DNA from: CAYXDO01 sp964463485 | GTDB taxonomy: Bacteria; Myxococcota; Kuafuiibacteriia; Kuafuiibacteriales; Kuafuiibacteriaceae | DNA length: 53,404 nt | Assembly (NCBI GenBank): GCA_964463485.1 | Contig: CAYXDO010000070.1 | Span: 1-53,404, forward strand | Direction: 5' to 3' | Shown here: positions 25,919-34,847 of the stretch, one piece after another | How the letters are laid out: every line of letters begins with the position of its first letter | Numbering within the stretch: position 1 is the stretch's first letter | Notes under the pieces: generated by a model | Databases searched by the model: none | What the model was told of the DNA's origin: nothing | What the model saw: only the letters and a program-made list of their open reading frames with translations | Position numbers and translations under genes: made by a program

Positions 25919-26839
25919 TCAGGCCTGCCCGGAGTAGATATCCATCGTCTGACGAAGCAACGCCAAGCCGTCTTTTCGCGAACGCTGAAACGCGTTGCGA
26001 CCCATGATCGACCCGAACCCGCCGCCCGCGTTGATTTGCCGGACCTCTTCGAGGATCTCCGCGTCGGTCTTGGTGGCGCCTCCCGAAAAAATCACGATCC
26101 TGCGGCCACCGAACGAAGCCTGGACCACATGCCGAACGCGGTCGGCGAGAGTCTCGAACTTCGTACCGGCCTTCTCGTAGGCCTTCTTGGCGTCCGCGCT
26201 CTCGATGAACGCGGTCGGCGGCTTCACCTTCACGACGTGAGCGCCGAGCTGGCAGGCGACGTGCGCCGCATACGCACAAACGTCGATCCCGGTCTCGCCG
26301 TCCTTCGAGACACCTTTGCCGCGCGGGTACGCCCAAATCACGGTGGGGAGCCCCACCGAACGAGCCTCCGCGATCAGCTCGCGGATTTGCTCGTACATCG
26401 TGTTCCGCGCGCCGGATCCAGGGTAGATGGTGAATCCAATCGCCGTACATCCGAGCCGCAGCGCGTCTTCGACCGACGAAGTCACCGCCGAGCAGGGCTC
26501 TTCGCCTTTGGTGAGTGAGTCTGAGTTGTTGACCTTCAGAATCGTCGGGATCTGCCCGGCGAATTGCGCGGCCCCGGCCTCGATGAATCCGAGCGGCGCG
26601 GCGTACGCGTTGCACCCCGATTCGATCGCGAGCTCGAAGTGGTAGCGCGGGTCGTAGCCCTCCGGATTGGGCGCGAAGGTCCGCCCAGGCCCGTGCTCGA
26701 AGCCTTGGTCCACCGGAAGAATGCACAGCTTGCCGGTCCCGGCGAGGCGTCCGGTGTTGAGAAGTCGTGCCAGATTGGTCAGCACGCCCGGGGTCTCCGA
26801 AGCGTACCAGCTCAAGATTTGCTTCACTCGGTCCGTCAT
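25919..26839 (-). CDS. fbaB: Class I fructose-bisphosphate aldolase (FbaB/DhnA type)
   Basis: A protein of about 306 residues. It contains GRLAGTGKLCILPVDQGFEH, the central beta-strands IPTILKVNN and AIGFTIYPGS, the Schiff-base lysine region HVVKVKPP, and the phosphate-binding FSGGATKT and GGGFGSIMGRNAF of DhnA-type aldolases. It cleaves fructose 1,6-bisphosphate to triose phosphates in glycolysis and gluconeogenesis. The frame is open to a GTG at 26977, 3 bp from the exbD stop, but the extra 46 residues look unlike the family; GAGG lies about 12 bp before ATG 26839 and 9 bp before GTG 26842, so the start is one of these. Confidence 0.88.
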   Translation of the reverse strand: MTDRVKQILSWYASETPGVLTNLARLLNTGRLAGTGKLCILPVDQGFEHGPGRTFAPNPEGYDPRYHFELAIESGCNAYAAPLGFIEAGAAQFAGQIPTILKVNNSDSLTKGEEPCSAVTSSVEDALRLGCTAIGFTIYPGSGARNTMYEQIRELIAEARSVGLPTVIWAYPRGKGVSKDGETGIDVCAYAAHVACQLGAHVVKVKPPTAFIESADAKKAYEKAGTKFETLADRVRHVVQASFGGRRIVIFSGGATKTDAEILEEVRQINAGGGFGSIMGRNAFQRSRKDGLALLRQTMDIYSGQA

Positions 26840-26980
26840 CACGGCATCAATCCTCGTCTCGCGGCCAAGCTCGAGCTCAGTTGCCAAAGCGCCACGAGTC
26901 GGCCCGGTGGGTATCACGGACTCCGCGGGGAGATCGAGTGAATACTTCGCGGCCTGATTTCGTGGGTCCCGCTGCACCGC

Positions 26981-27439
26981 TCAGGGTTGCTGGGTCCCGA
27001 TCGACAGGCTCCGAAGGCCCGCCTTCCTCGCGGCTTCCATGACTTCGACGACCCGTTTGTGGCGAGCGTTGGCGTCCGCCTGAACCAAGACCCCGCGCGC
27101 AGGATCGCGTTGGGCCTGCGCGGCCAAGATCCCCTGAAGCTCCTCGAGTGAGACCTCCCGCCCGTCCGTGATCAAGCGCCCGTCGCTCGCCACCGCGATC
27201 ACGACGTAACGATCGACGTCGTCCACCTGCTCCGACGAAGATCCGGAAGGAAGCTCGACCGGGACGCGGCTCCCCTGCCCCTGCCCAGCGTCTAGGATCG
27301 CCGTGCTCGTCGCCATCAAGATCACCAGCAACACCAGGAACACGTCGACGAGCGGCGTGACGTTGATGTCGACGAAGGATGCGAGCTCCCCAGACTCATG
27401 CTCCAAGTCATCGTTGTGCGCCGGGCTCGAGATCGACAT
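26981..27439 (-). CDS. ExbD/TolR family biopolymer transport protein
   Basis: A 152-residue protein with a short cytoplasmic N-terminus, one membrane helix in the signature INVTPLVDVFLVLLVILMA (functional Asp in VTPLVDV), and a periplasmic domain ending EVMEAARKAGLRSLSIGTQQ. ExbD/TolR proteins with ExbB/TolQ use the proton gradient to power TonB or Tol-Pal at the outer membrane. The ATG at 27439 shares one base with the ExbB stop (TGATG), indicating translational coupling. No TonB, TolA or receptor gene is nearby, so the partner must be elsewhere. Confidence 0.92.
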   Translation of the reverse strand: MSISSPAHNDDLEHESGELASFVDINVTPLVDVFLVLLVILMATSTAILDAGQGQGSRVPVELPSGSSSEQVDDVDRYVVIAVASDGRLITDGREVSLEELQGILAAQAQRDPARGVLVQADANARHKRVVEVMEAARKAGLRSLSIGTQQP

Positions 27440-28095
27440 CAGGGCGCTCCTCGGCTGATTTCCGCGGGCGCCGGTCTGATTTCCATGAGCCCCAATTGCT
27501 CCAGAAACTCGTCCGTGACGAGCCTGATTTCCACGATCGCTCGGTTCGCGCGAGCCTGAAAATAATTGTAGAAAATCACCGCCGCGATGGCGACGAATAT
27601 GCCGCCGGCGGTCGCCTGAAGCGCCTCGGACACCCCCGAGGCTACCACCGAGAACCCGCCGTTTCCCGCCTGCGCAATGTCGTGAAAGGCCCGGATGATT
27701 CCGATGACCGTGCCAAAGAGTCCGACGAAGGGAGCGATCGCGCCGAGCGTACCGAGCGCCCACAACCGACGCTTGAGCCACAAACCCACTCGGACGCGCT
27801 CACGTTCGGCTGCGCGCACCACGGACTCCCCAGGTCGATTCATCCGGTTCAACGCTGCCAAGAAAATATCGGCCACCGGAGACGCGCTCCGCTCACACGC
27901 CGATCGAGCCGCCGCCAGGTCGGACCGAAGGAGAGACTTCTGCACCTCGGTGCCAAGGCTTCGCGCCGAGTCCACGAGCCGAAAGTGGGTGTAGAGTTGC
28001 TCGAACGCCAGCGCAGTCACGATCACCGAGCCACCTCCGATGAACCACAGCGCGGTTCCGCCGAGCTGAAACCACTGAGCGACTTCCGGAGGCAT
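27439..28095 (-). CDS. ExbB/TolQ family (MotA/TolQ/ExbB) proton channel protein
   Basis: A 218-residue inner-membrane protein with three hydrophobic helices: TALWFIGGGSVIVTALAFEQ near residue 15, LWALGTLGAIAPFVGLFGTV near 105, and EALQATAGGIFVAIAAVIFY near 150. The second and third carry the conserved Pro/Gly/Thr residues of the proton-channel family (GTVIGIIRAF, ATAGGIFVAI). It pairs with the ExbD gene it overlaps by one base. It follows dnaJ by 76 bp on the same strand. Confidence 0.92.
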   Translation of the reverse strand: MPPEVAQWFQLGGTALWFIGGGSVIVTALAFEQLYTHFRLVDSARSLGTEVQKSLLRSDLAAARSACERSASPVADIFLAALNRMNRPGESVVRAAERERVRVGLWLKRRLWALGTLGAIAPFVGLFGTVIGIIRAFHDIAQAGNGGFSVVASGVSEALQATAGGIFVAIAAVIFYNYFQARANRAIVEIRLVTDEFLEQLGLMEIRPAPAEISRGAP

Positions 28096-28171
28096 CGTTC
28101 GTTCGAATCGTAACAGCGTCTGGGCGAGGGCGCGCGAGGGAGTGACCCTTCATGCGCCCGAAGCGCGCGCG

Positions 28172-29341
28172 TCACTCGCCGTCGAGCGCGTCGCGCAGCC
28201 GATCGAAGAGGCCGCGGTCTTTTTTCCGCTTCGTTTCATGCGACCGAGAGCCCGGCGAATGAACCATCGACTGGTCTTCGAAGGCCTCGGAGACCTTCTG
28301 CAGCAGGGCCTTCTGCTCCCCGTTCAACTTTCGAGGCACCGCGATGTTCAGCAACACCACGATGTCGCCAGCGCCGCGATCTCCGAGCCGCGGCATGCCG
28401 ACGCCCGGGATGCGCACCGTGTCGTTGGGCTGCATGCCGGCGGGGATGTCGATCGGAATGGGCCCGCCGTCGACGCCTTTGACGGTCACCTGGCCGCCCA
28501 AACAGGCGGTGGGAAAGCTCACCGAAGCTTCACAAAGGAGATCGTCGCCGCGCCGAATGAAGACCTCGTGCGGCTTGACCGCGAGGAAGACATACAAGTC
28601 ACCGGGCGGCCCGCCTCGGTCGCCAGCATCGCCTTCGCCTTGCAGCCGTAGGCGTACGCCGTTATCGACACCCGGAGGAATTCTCACGTCCAGCTTCTTC
28701 TTGCGCTCGATGCGCCCGCGCCCGGTGCAAGACTCGCAAGGGCTCTTCGCCGTTGCGCCAGCGCCGCCGCAGGCTCGACAGGTCGTCGCGATCATGAAGC
28801 CGCCGCGCCCGCTCACGACTTGACCACGCCCGTGACAAACCGCGCAGGTCGCGAGCTCTCCGTTCTTTGCGCCGGACCCGCCGCACTCTCGGCACGACTC
28901 GCTGTGGCCGATCTCGATGGGTTTGGTGACGCCGGTGAAGGCTTCCTCGAGCGAGATCTGAAGGTCGAAGCGAAGGTCCGCGCCCACCGTCGGGCGCCTT
29001 CGTCCACCCCCGAACCCAAACCCACCTCCGCCGCCGAAGAATTCGGCGAAGATGTCCCCAAACTGCGCGAAAATGTCGCCGACGTCTCCGTGGAATCCGG
29101 AGAACCCGCCGCCCTTGAGCGCCTCGAAGCCGCCGCGATCATACAAGCGGCGTTTGTCGTCGTCCGACAGAACCTCGTACGACTCGGCTGCTTCCTTGAA
29201 CCGCTCCTCGGCGGCCTTGTCCCCCGGGTTCCGATCGGGGTGATACTGCATCGCCAGCTTGCGATAGGCCGATTTGATGGTCTTGAGGTCTGCGTCCTTC
29301 GAGACCCCCAGCACCTCATAGTAGTCTCGACGCTGCGACAT
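28172..29341 (-). CDS. dnaJ: Chaperone protein DnaJ
   Basis: A 389-residue type I DnaJ co-chaperone that stimulates the DnaK ATPase and binds unfolded proteins. J domain at 4-70 with the HPD motif in YHPDRNPG, a Gly/Phe-rich linker (about 75-115), the zinc domain with four CxxCxGxG repeats (CRECGGSG, CAVCHGRG, CRACGGAG, CESCTGRG), and two C-terminal substrate-binding domains. The end, rich in Lys/Arg and then LFDRLRDALDGE, is slightly extended. No dnaK or grpE is adjacent, so the usual dnaK-dnaJ pairing is broken here. Confidence 0.96.
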   Translation of the reverse strand: MSQRRDYYEVLGVSKDADLKTIKSAYRKLAMQYHPDRNPGDKAAEERFKEAAESYEVLSDDDKRRLYDRGGFEALKGGGFSGFHGDVGDIFAQFGDIFAEFFGGGGGFGFGGGRRRPTVGADLRFDLQISLEEAFTGVTKPIEIGHSESCRECGGSGAKNGELATCAVCHGRGQVVSGRGGFMIATTCRACGGAGATAKSPCESCTGRGRIERKKKLDVRIPPGVDNGVRLRLQGEGDAGDRGGPPGDLYVFLAVKPHEVFIRRGDDLLCEASVSFPTACLGGQVTVKGVDGGPIPIDIPAGMQPNDTVRIPGVGMPRLGDRGAGDIVVLLNIAVPRKLNGEQKALLQKVSEAFEDQSMVHSPGSRSHETKRKKDRGLFDRLRDALDGE

Positions 29342-29424
29342 GGGCCGGCACTGTTAAGCCACCGACCTTCGCCCCGTCAATGCGCTCGCTGGAACACCCG
29401 CGACCAATCGGATAAAGCCACCCC

Positions 29425-31347
29425 ATGTTTCGCGACCCGCCCGCTGGGCTGCGGGAGAACCTCCTTTCCTCGGGGGCCCTGACACTCGCTATGCTCGTGG
29501 CCGCGTCCTGCGGAAAGCCGCCCCGTCCCGAGGCCCACGTGAAGACAAGTCCCCCGCCAGCCGCTGAGCTCGTGCTCGTCCAAGGCTCCGTCGTCACACT
29601 CGACGGTCGAGAGCCCAACGCTACCGCCGTGGCCATCCGCGCGGGTCGCATCATCTACGTGGGCAGCGACGCGGGAGCCCTCTCGCTCGGCGGATCGACG
29701 ACCAAGATCATCGGCCTCGCAGGGAAGACCGTCGTGCCCGGGCTCGTCGACGCGCACATGCATCTGTTGTCGCTCGGCCAAAAGCGCAGCGTAATCGACC
29801 TCGACGGAACGACGTCCCTCGACGAGATCCGACAAAAAGTCGGTGAGGCCGCGAAGAACGCTGCGAGCGGCTCGTGGGTGATCGGTCGGGGCTGGGACCA
29901 AAACGATTGGACAGGAAAACAGAAGGGCCAATTCCCCAGCGCCAAGGACCTCGATCCCGTGTCTCAGAGCGTCCCCGTCGTGCTCACACGCATCGACGGC
30001 CACGCTGCCTGGGCCAACAGCAAAGCGATGGCGCTCGCGGGCATCGACAAGAACACGCAAGCTCCGGCCGGAGGACAGATCCTGAAGAGAGGCGGCGTCC
30101 CTACCGGAGTCTTCGTCGATAACGCGATGTCGCTCGTGCCAGCTCAAGTCCCCATGACCAGCAAGCCCGAGCTCAAGCGAGCCTTCCGCATCGCCCAAGA
30201 CGAGTGTCTCAAAGCGGGCCTCGTCGAGGTCCACGACATGGGGATCGGACCCTCGGAGCTCGAGGCGCTCGTCGAGCTCGACGAAGCCAACGAGCTCAAG
30301 CTGCGCGTGTACGCGTTGCTCGACGGAGGCTACGATCAGCTCGGGACCTTGTTGGCCAAGGGTCCGCGCGTCGCGAGTGAGAAGCGAATGCTCACCGTGC
30401 GGGGTGTGAAATTTTTCGTCGACGGCGCGCTCGGGTCTCGCGGCGCGCTCCTTCACGAGCCCTACAGCGACGACTCGTCGACCCATGGCTTGCTCGTCAC
30501 CGACCTCGACTTCCTCGAGGCGCGCGCCCGATCGGCGAAGGAGGCGGGCTTTCAGGTGGCCATCCACGCGATCGGAGATCGCGGCAACACACTCGTGCTC
30601 GACCTGTTCGAGCGCGTGTTTCAGGGCGACAAGAGCGCGCGCCCGCGCGTCGAGCACGCCCAAGTCATCGCGCCCAACGACCTCGCGAGGTTCGGAGCCA
30701 TGGGCGTGATCGCGTCGATGCAGCCGGTGCATGCGACGAGCGACATGCCGTGGGCCGAAGCGCGCGTCGGACCGCTGCGCATCGCCGGAGCTTACGCGTG
30801 GCGCTCACTGCTCTCCTCCAACGCAACCATCGCCGCCGGCAGCGACGCGCCGGTCGAAGACATCTCTCCCATCGCCGGCTTGTTCGCGGCGATCGCGCGC
30901 CAAGACGCGAACGGACACCCCGAAGGAGGCTGGCGGCCCGAAGAACGAATGACCCCGATCGAAGCCCTCGCCGCGTTCACGCGAGGCGCGGCCTACGCCG
31001 GGTTCGTCGAGAACGATCGCGGAAAGATCGCCGAGGGCTTCGCTGCCGATCTCACCGTCCTCGACACGAACCCGCTGACCGCCGAACCCTTGAAGCTCAA
31101 GGACGCCAAGCCCATGATCACGATCGTGGGAGGGACGATCGCGTGGGCGCGACCGGGAGCGGATGCGCCGCCCAAGCCCCCCGAGAAAGTCGCACCGAAG
31201 CCAGTCGAACCGAAGCCCGTCGAAAAGACCACGCCTAAGACGGAGCCTGAGAAGCCGGTGAAAGAAACCGGGCCCGTGAAGGAATCCGACGGCGAGACCA
31301 AGACCGCCACGTCGACCAGCGGCCGCTCACTCGATCCAGGCTTTTGA
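29425..31347 (+). CDS. YtcJ-like amidohydrolase, predicted lipoprotein with Pro/Lys/Glu tail
   Basis: A 640-residue protein. A lipoprotein signal precedes lipobox AASC near residue 30. The amidohydrolase-3 core shows VVPGLVDAHMHL (metal HxH), RTGWDQ-type GRGWDQNDW, VKFFVDGALGSRGALL, AIHAIGDRGNTL, and the late Asp in AAGSDAPVED. Members hydrolyse amides or related bonds; the substrate is not evident. The last 65 residues form a low-complexity tail of Pro, Lys, Glu and Thr (KPVEPKPVEKTTPK), unusual for this family and likely extracytoplasmic. The gene is divergent from dnaJ across 83 bp and ends at a hairpin shared with the next convergent gene. Confidence 0.88.
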   Translation: MFRDPPAGLRENLLSSGALTLAMLVAASCGKPPRPEAHVKTSPPPAAELVLVQGSVVTLDGREPNATAVAIRAGRIIYVGSDAGALSLGGSTTKIIGLAGKTVVPGLVDAHMHLLSLGQKRSVIDLDGTTSLDEIRQKVGEAAKNAASGSWVIGRGWDQNDWTGKQKGQFPSAKDLDPVSQSVPVVLTRIDGHAAWANSKAMALAGIDKNTQAPAGGQILKRGGVPTGVFVDNAMSLVPAQVPMTSKPELKRAFRIAQDECLKAGLVEVHDMGIGPSELEALVELDEANELKLRVYALLDGGYDQLGTLLAKGPRVASEKRMLTVRGVKFFVDGALGSRGALLHEPYSDDSSTHGLLVTDLDFLEARARSAKEAGFQVAIHAIGDRGNTLVLDLFERVFQGDKSARPRVEHAQVIAPNDLARFGAMGVIASMQPVHATSDMPWAEARVGPLRIAGAYAWRSLLSSNATIAAGSDAPVEDISPIAGLFAAIARQDANGHPEGGWRPEERMTPIEALAAFTRGAAYAGFVENDRGKIAEGFAADLTVLDTNPLTAEPLKLKDAKPMITIVGGTIAWARPGADAPPKPPEKVAPKPVEPKPVEKTTPKTEPEKPVKETGPVKESDGETKTATSTSGRSLDPGF

Positions 31348-31377
31348 GCGAGTCCGACCCCGGCACAGCGTAAGCGT

Positions 31378-31404
31378 TCAGCTCTTGGTTCTGCGGAGAG
31401 CTGA
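31378..31404. terminator. Bidirectional hairpin between convergent genes
   Basis: Perfect 8-bp inverted repeat TCAGCTCT (31378-31385) and AGAGCTGA (31397-31404) with an 11-base loop, in the 120-bp gap between the amidohydrolase and the convergent PEGA gene. No strong U-tract follows. Confidence 0.55.
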
Positions 31405-31467
31405 CGGTTGATGGCCGAACCTACCAGCGGTCACATGACTCCGCATCGAGGTCCGCATCGATCGATC

Positions 31468-32856
31468 TCACTCCGTGCCTTCTTCGTCCTTGATGTCGAT
31501 CGTCGATCCCGACAGCGACTTGATCGGGCCGCGAGGGCCAGCCTTCTTCACGACTTCCTTGGGGCCGTTCGAGCCGAGGAGCTGAGGCGCCGCGGAGACC
31601 GACTTCACCGTGCTCTCCGGTCGCAGCTTGGATTCGATCTTCGCGACCGCGACCTCGGGTCTGGTGAAGCTCTCGATGCGGCTGTGCGCGCCCTGAACGA
31701 TCTTCAGGACGTCGGACTCGGCGGTGAGCATGTCGAGATCGAAGCTCGCGACATCGAGCGCGCTCAGCTTGGACTCGGCGACGTTCACGACGTAGGTGTG
31801 GAGGGTGTAGCGGTTCTCGGCCTTGGCCATGGCTCCGAACACGACGAAGGTCGCGCCGGAGTCCTTCCCCGCCGTCGCCGCCGCAGAGACCGCCTCAGCC
31901 GGCAGCGTGTTCGTCGCGATCGCATCGGTGACCTTGCCGACCGCGTCGCCTCCGGCCGTTCCGCTGAAGGTCGCCACGAGCTCGACCCGCTTGCCCGAGG
32001 TGACCCTGACGAGCGAGGCAAACGGCGGCACTCCTTCGACCGTCGCGCGGATCAGATGCAGGCCCGGCACGACCTTCTGGAGCAGCACGGGAGCGACCTC
32101 GAGGTTGCGACCGTCGATCTCGATCTGCGCGCCGGGCAGCGCCGAATTCACCATGACGTCGCCCGGCGGATCGTTCGGGACCTTGCGCGCCAAGGTCTCG
32201 GTCCAGCGCCGGTGAATGCGAGAGTAGTCCGACTCGGGAGGCGCGAAGGTCGGACGCATCCGCGCCGCGATCTCGATTCGTTCCTTGGCCCGATCGTCCT
32301 CACCCCTGAGCGAGTAAGCGCGCGCGAGCGCGTGATGGGCGAGCAGATACTCGTCGAGTTTGTCGATCGCCGAGGCGCTCGCTTCGTACGCAGCCACCGC
32401 CGCCTCACGCAGACTGACGGCGTCATCGACGCGCTTCTCGGCTTCTGCCTTGGCTGCGTCGTCGTTGGCCTTGCGAGCGGCCTCCAAGGTGGGCGCGGCA
32501 GCGTTCTGCGCTTGCGCGCCGCGGACCACGATCACGCCGTCACGGCGATCGAGCTCGCTCTGCAAGAGCTTGGTCGCTTGATCGAGGCGCTCCTGAGGGA
32601 CCGATCGATAGATGGCCTGGTACGGCAGCACGAGCACCTTGTGACCCTGCTCCTCGGCCGGAGCGGGCGCCTCGACTGGAGCATCAGGGGCGAGCGCAGC
32701 AGGCGGAGGCGGCACGGGCTCGACAGGGGGAGGGGAGGTCGGGACCACCTCGGTGGCCCCACCCGAAGGCTCGGCGAAGGCCGTCGCGCTCAGACTGGCG
32801 AAGAACGCGGCCGACCCAAAGACGCGCACCCATGGCGAAGAAACGAAAGAGCTCAC
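31468..32856 (-). CDS. Secreted PEGA-domain protein with helical N-terminal half
   Basis: A protein of about 462 residues from GTG at 32856, which gives a clear signal peptide (VSSFVSSPWVRVFGS, hydrophobic core, ATAFA cleavage). Next come a Pro-rich spacer, a short domain starting KVLVLPYQAIYRS, an Ala/Glu/Asp-rich helical stretch that resembles TPR-like repeats, and a PEGA domain about residues 225-290 (VNSALPGAQIEIDGR, VVPGLHLIRATV). The end is basic. An earlier start at 32937 would hide the signal peptide. It resembles myxobacterial periplasmic proteins of unknown role. No catalytic motif seen. Confidence 0.75.
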   Translation of the reverse strand: MSSFVSSPWVRVFGSAAFFASLSATAFAEPSGGATEVVPTSPPPVEPVPPPPAALAPDAPVEAPAPAEEQGHKVLVLPYQAIYRSVPQERLDQATKLLQSELDRRDGVIVVRGAQAQNAAAPTLEAARKANDDAAKAEAEKRVDDAVSLREAAVAAYEASASAIDKLDEYLLAHHALARAYSLRGEDDRAKERIEIAARMRPTFAPPESDYSRIHRRWTETLARKVPNDPPGDVMVNSALPGAQIEIDGRNLEVAPVLLQKVVPGLHLIRATVEGVPPFASLVRVTSGKRVELVATFSGTAGGDAVGKVTDAIATNTLPAEAVSAAATAGKDSGATFVVFGAMAKAENRYTLHTYVVNVAESKLSALDVASFDLDMLTAESDVLKIVQGAHSRIESFTRPEVAVAKIESKLRPESTVKSVSAAPQLLGSNGPKEVVKKAGPRGPIKSLSGSTIDIKDEEGTE

Positions 32857-33041
32857 TCGATCATGGTGCAGGACCCCGAGCGGTCCGGCAACGTACGGGC
32901 GTCCGAGTAGGCAAGGTGCTTGCGGTCGCACCGGCAACTCAGGTCAGATACCCGCAGTGACTCGCCGTGAAAACGAACTTGCAAAGGGCTCCAGCCAATG
33001 GTACCGACCGCCCACGCTACGGGCTTTGCTCGTGGCGTGGC

Positions 33042-33114
33042 GCCCAGTTAGCTCAGTTGGTAGAGCACTGGACTGAAAATCCAGGTGTCCCTGGTTCGAC
33101 TCCGGGACTGGGCA
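33042..33114 (+). tRNA. tRNA-Phe (anticodon GAA)
   Basis: A 73-nt cloverleaf: acceptor GCCCAGT with ACTGGGC, D stem GCTC/GAGC, anticodon stem CTGGA/TCCAG with loop CTGAAAA (GAA anticodon), 5-nt variable loop GTGTC, and T stem CCTGG/CCGGG with TTCGACT loop. The discriminator is A and the 3' CCA is not encoded (ACA follows), so CCA must be added by the nucleotidyltransferase. It lies between divergent protein genes. Confidence 0.98.
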
Positions 33115-33134
33115 ACAATCAATCAAGCCTGGGA

Positions 33135-33155
33135 CCGCAGGCATCAGGCCTGCGG
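33135..33155 (+). terminator. Hairpin downstream of tRNA-Phe
   Basis: Perfect 8-bp stem CCGCAGGC (33135-33142) and GCCTGCGG (33148-33155) with a 5-base loop, 21 bp after the tRNA. A run of T is not present after the stem, so it could be a processing signal or a factor-dependent terminator. Confidence 0.5.
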
Positions 33156-33467
33156 CTACCCGATCCGAAAAACCCGGCTCGAACATCTCACCAGACCGAC
33201 GGGCGATCTGGTCCGAGGTCCCGCGGCTGCTGAGTAGGACTCGATTCGAACCGCTGGTTTCGCTGCGGACGGGAACCTGAGTTGATCGGATAAGCAAACT
33301 CCAATGCACACCGGTGAATCGGGCACGGGCAGGGCAGGGCGGCACGGGCAGGGCACGGTATGAGTTTCGGAGCCTTTTTCAGCGATCTGGATCTCTTCGA
33401 ACGGTCCGTGCCACCTGTGGTGCTTTCCTCGGACGGTCGGCGCACGCATGTTGAGCCCAGTGTTTTG
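33156..33467. other. Non-coding stretch between tRNA hairpin and pirin gene, with a direct repeat
   Basis: No supported gene. It contains a 15-bp direct repeat, GGCACGGGCAGGGCA, at 33322-33336 and 33341-33355. The pirin promoter must lie in the right part, but no box is certain. Short open frames here lack ribosome sites and protein-like composition. Confidence 0.5.
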
Positions 33468-33478
33468 AAGGAGGCAAT

Positions 33479-34177
33479 ATGTTGAAGCTCAGACCCGCTA
33501 ACCAACGAGGGCATGCTGATCACGGCTGGCTCGACACCCATCACACGTTCTCCTTTGCGGACTACTACGACCCCAACCACGTGGGCTTCAGGGCGCTCCG
33601 CGTCATGAACGAGGACCGAGTGGCGCCCGGTCGGGGATTTGGGCCCCATCCTCACCGCGACATGGAGATCGTCTCTTACGTGGTCGCCGGAGCCCTCTCG
33701 CACAAGGACTCGATGGGCAACGGCTCGGTGATCACGCCCGGTGACGTCCAGCGAATGACCGCCGGCACCGGCGTCGTTCACAGCGAGCAGAACGCGTCTC
33801 GCGCCGAGCCCGTCCATTTTCTGCAAATCTGGCTGATCCCAAACGAGCGGGGACTCACCCCGAGTTACGAACAGCGACGCTTCGAGGATGCCGACAAACG
33901 CGGCAAGCTGAGGCTCGTAGCCTCTCCCGATGGTGCAGAAGGGAGTGTGAAGATCCATGCTGAGGCACGTATCTACGCGGCCATTCTCGACGAAGGGGTG
34001 ACTACCGAGCTCCCGCTCGCCTCAGGCCGTCACGCTTACGTGCAATTGGTACGGGGGCGCCTGAGCCTGGCTGGTTACTCACTCGCGGCTGGCGACGGCG
34101 CTGCACTCTCGGACGAGTCGGTGGTGAAGCTGACTGGGATCGAGCGAGCCGAAGTGCTCGTCTTCGATTTGGCGTGA
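33479..34177 (+). CDS. Pirin family protein (YhhW-like bicupin)
   Basis: A 232-residue bicupin with a strong ribosome site AAGGAGG at 33468-33474, 4 bp before the ATG. Metal-binding residues of pirins are present: GPHPHRDME (two His), HSEQN (His and Glu), within HTFSFADYYDP at the N-terminus and GFRALRVMNEDR. Bacterial YhhW is a quercetin 2,3-dioxygenase in vitro; others bind metabolic enzymes. Physiological role here unknown. It is monocistronic, followed by a degraded non-coding stretch. Confidence 0.94.
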   Translation: MLKLRPANQRGHADHGWLDTHHTFSFADYYDPNHVGFRALRVMNEDRVAPGRGFGPHPHRDMEIVSYVVAGALSHKDSMGNGSVITPGDVQRMTAGTGVVHSEQNASRAEPVHFLQIWLIPNERGLTPSYEQRRFEDADKRGKLRLVASPDGAEGSVKIHAEARIYAAILDEGVTTELPLASGRHAYVQLVRGRLSLAGYSLAAGDGAALSDESVVKLTGIERAEVLVFDLA

Positions 34178-34475
34178 GTTTGGGATACTCACGGCGCGGT
34201 CGTCGCCGGCGAAATTCGGGCGATCTTCGGGAGCTCACGAGGACCGCAAAGCCGGGCTGAGGCTCTCGGACGGAGCGGCGCTCCGGCGTGCCGGTGGAGT
34301 AACTCTGGCACCGTCGTCTGGCCAAACACGAACTCGTCGATCCTCGGTGAGGCCAAGAGCGCCCGTGTCGCGCGCACGCCATGAAAAGCAGAGAGCCAAT
34401 CCGTTCGGCAGCCAGTCTCTGGCCTCCTTCCGGGTCGACAAATGGTCGATTCCGATCGCCGACACTCCCGAGAGG
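34178..34475. other. Gap without a supported gene after the pirin gene
   Basis: About 300 bp with no convincing coding frame. A minus-strand frame 34235-34465 begins with GTG 10 bp after the stop of the small membrane ORF, but it has no ribosome site and turns into shuffled composition, so it is not called. Confidence 0.5.
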
Positions 34476-34847
34476 CTACTTGATTGCGCCAGGGCTGGGC
34501 AAGAACGGCAAAGTGAAAATCTCCCAGCTCAGTACAAGTCCGAAAACCGAAATAGCCGCTGCACAGCTGAGCAGAATGATGCGCCGACGCGCGACGCGAA
34601 TGGAGCTGAGCACAACAGCGCAACTCAAGAGTCCGAACCATAGAGGCCCATGAAGTCGTGTGAACGCAGAGGTCAGCGGGAACTGATAGACGCCGAGCTC
34701 AACACCAGCTCGCTCCAAGAACGGCGGCAGAAACGCGTCGAACGCAGTGAGTGCTACGACGCCCATCGTCGAGAAGATGACCGCGGTCGCCTCGCCGGTC
34801 CAATCGAGCCCCTCCGTACCCAAGACGCCTCGGACCCGAATCATCAC
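34476..34847 (-). CDS. Hypothetical small membrane protein
   Basis: A frame of up to 123 residues with three hydrophobic segments: AVIFSTMGVVALTAFDAF, PLWFGLLSCAVVLSSI, and RIILLSCAAAISVFGLVLSW, joined by short polar loops. The third codon position is GC-biased in its first half and less so later. The start is uncertain; MGVVALTAF at 34766 is an alternative. It is isolated, with no operon partner, in a stretch that looks degraded. No family recognised. It could be a real small membrane protein or the remnant of a larger one. Confidence 0.45.
   Translation of the reverse strand: MMIRVRGVLGTEGLDWTGEATAVIFSTMGVVALTAFDAFLPPFLERAGVELGVYQFPLTSAFTRLHGPLWFGLLSCAVVLSSIRVARRRIILLSCAAAISVFGLVLSWEIFTLPFLPSPGAIK

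Noticed and set aside
26840..26977. N-terminal extension of the aldolase to GTG 26977
   Set aside because: Extra residues do not resemble FbaB N-termini; a GAGG element sits before 26839/26842. Kept only as an alternative start.
31408..32910. 500-codon plus-strand open frame opposite the PEGA gene
   Set aside because: Rich in Arg/Asp/Gly/Leu with no fold; the minus-strand frame has a signal peptide and PEGA domain.
34235..34465. 76-codon minus-strand frame downstream of the small membrane ORF
   Set aside because: GTG start without ribosome site, composition turns into shadow-like Ser/Arg/Pro after 40 residues, no recognisable family.
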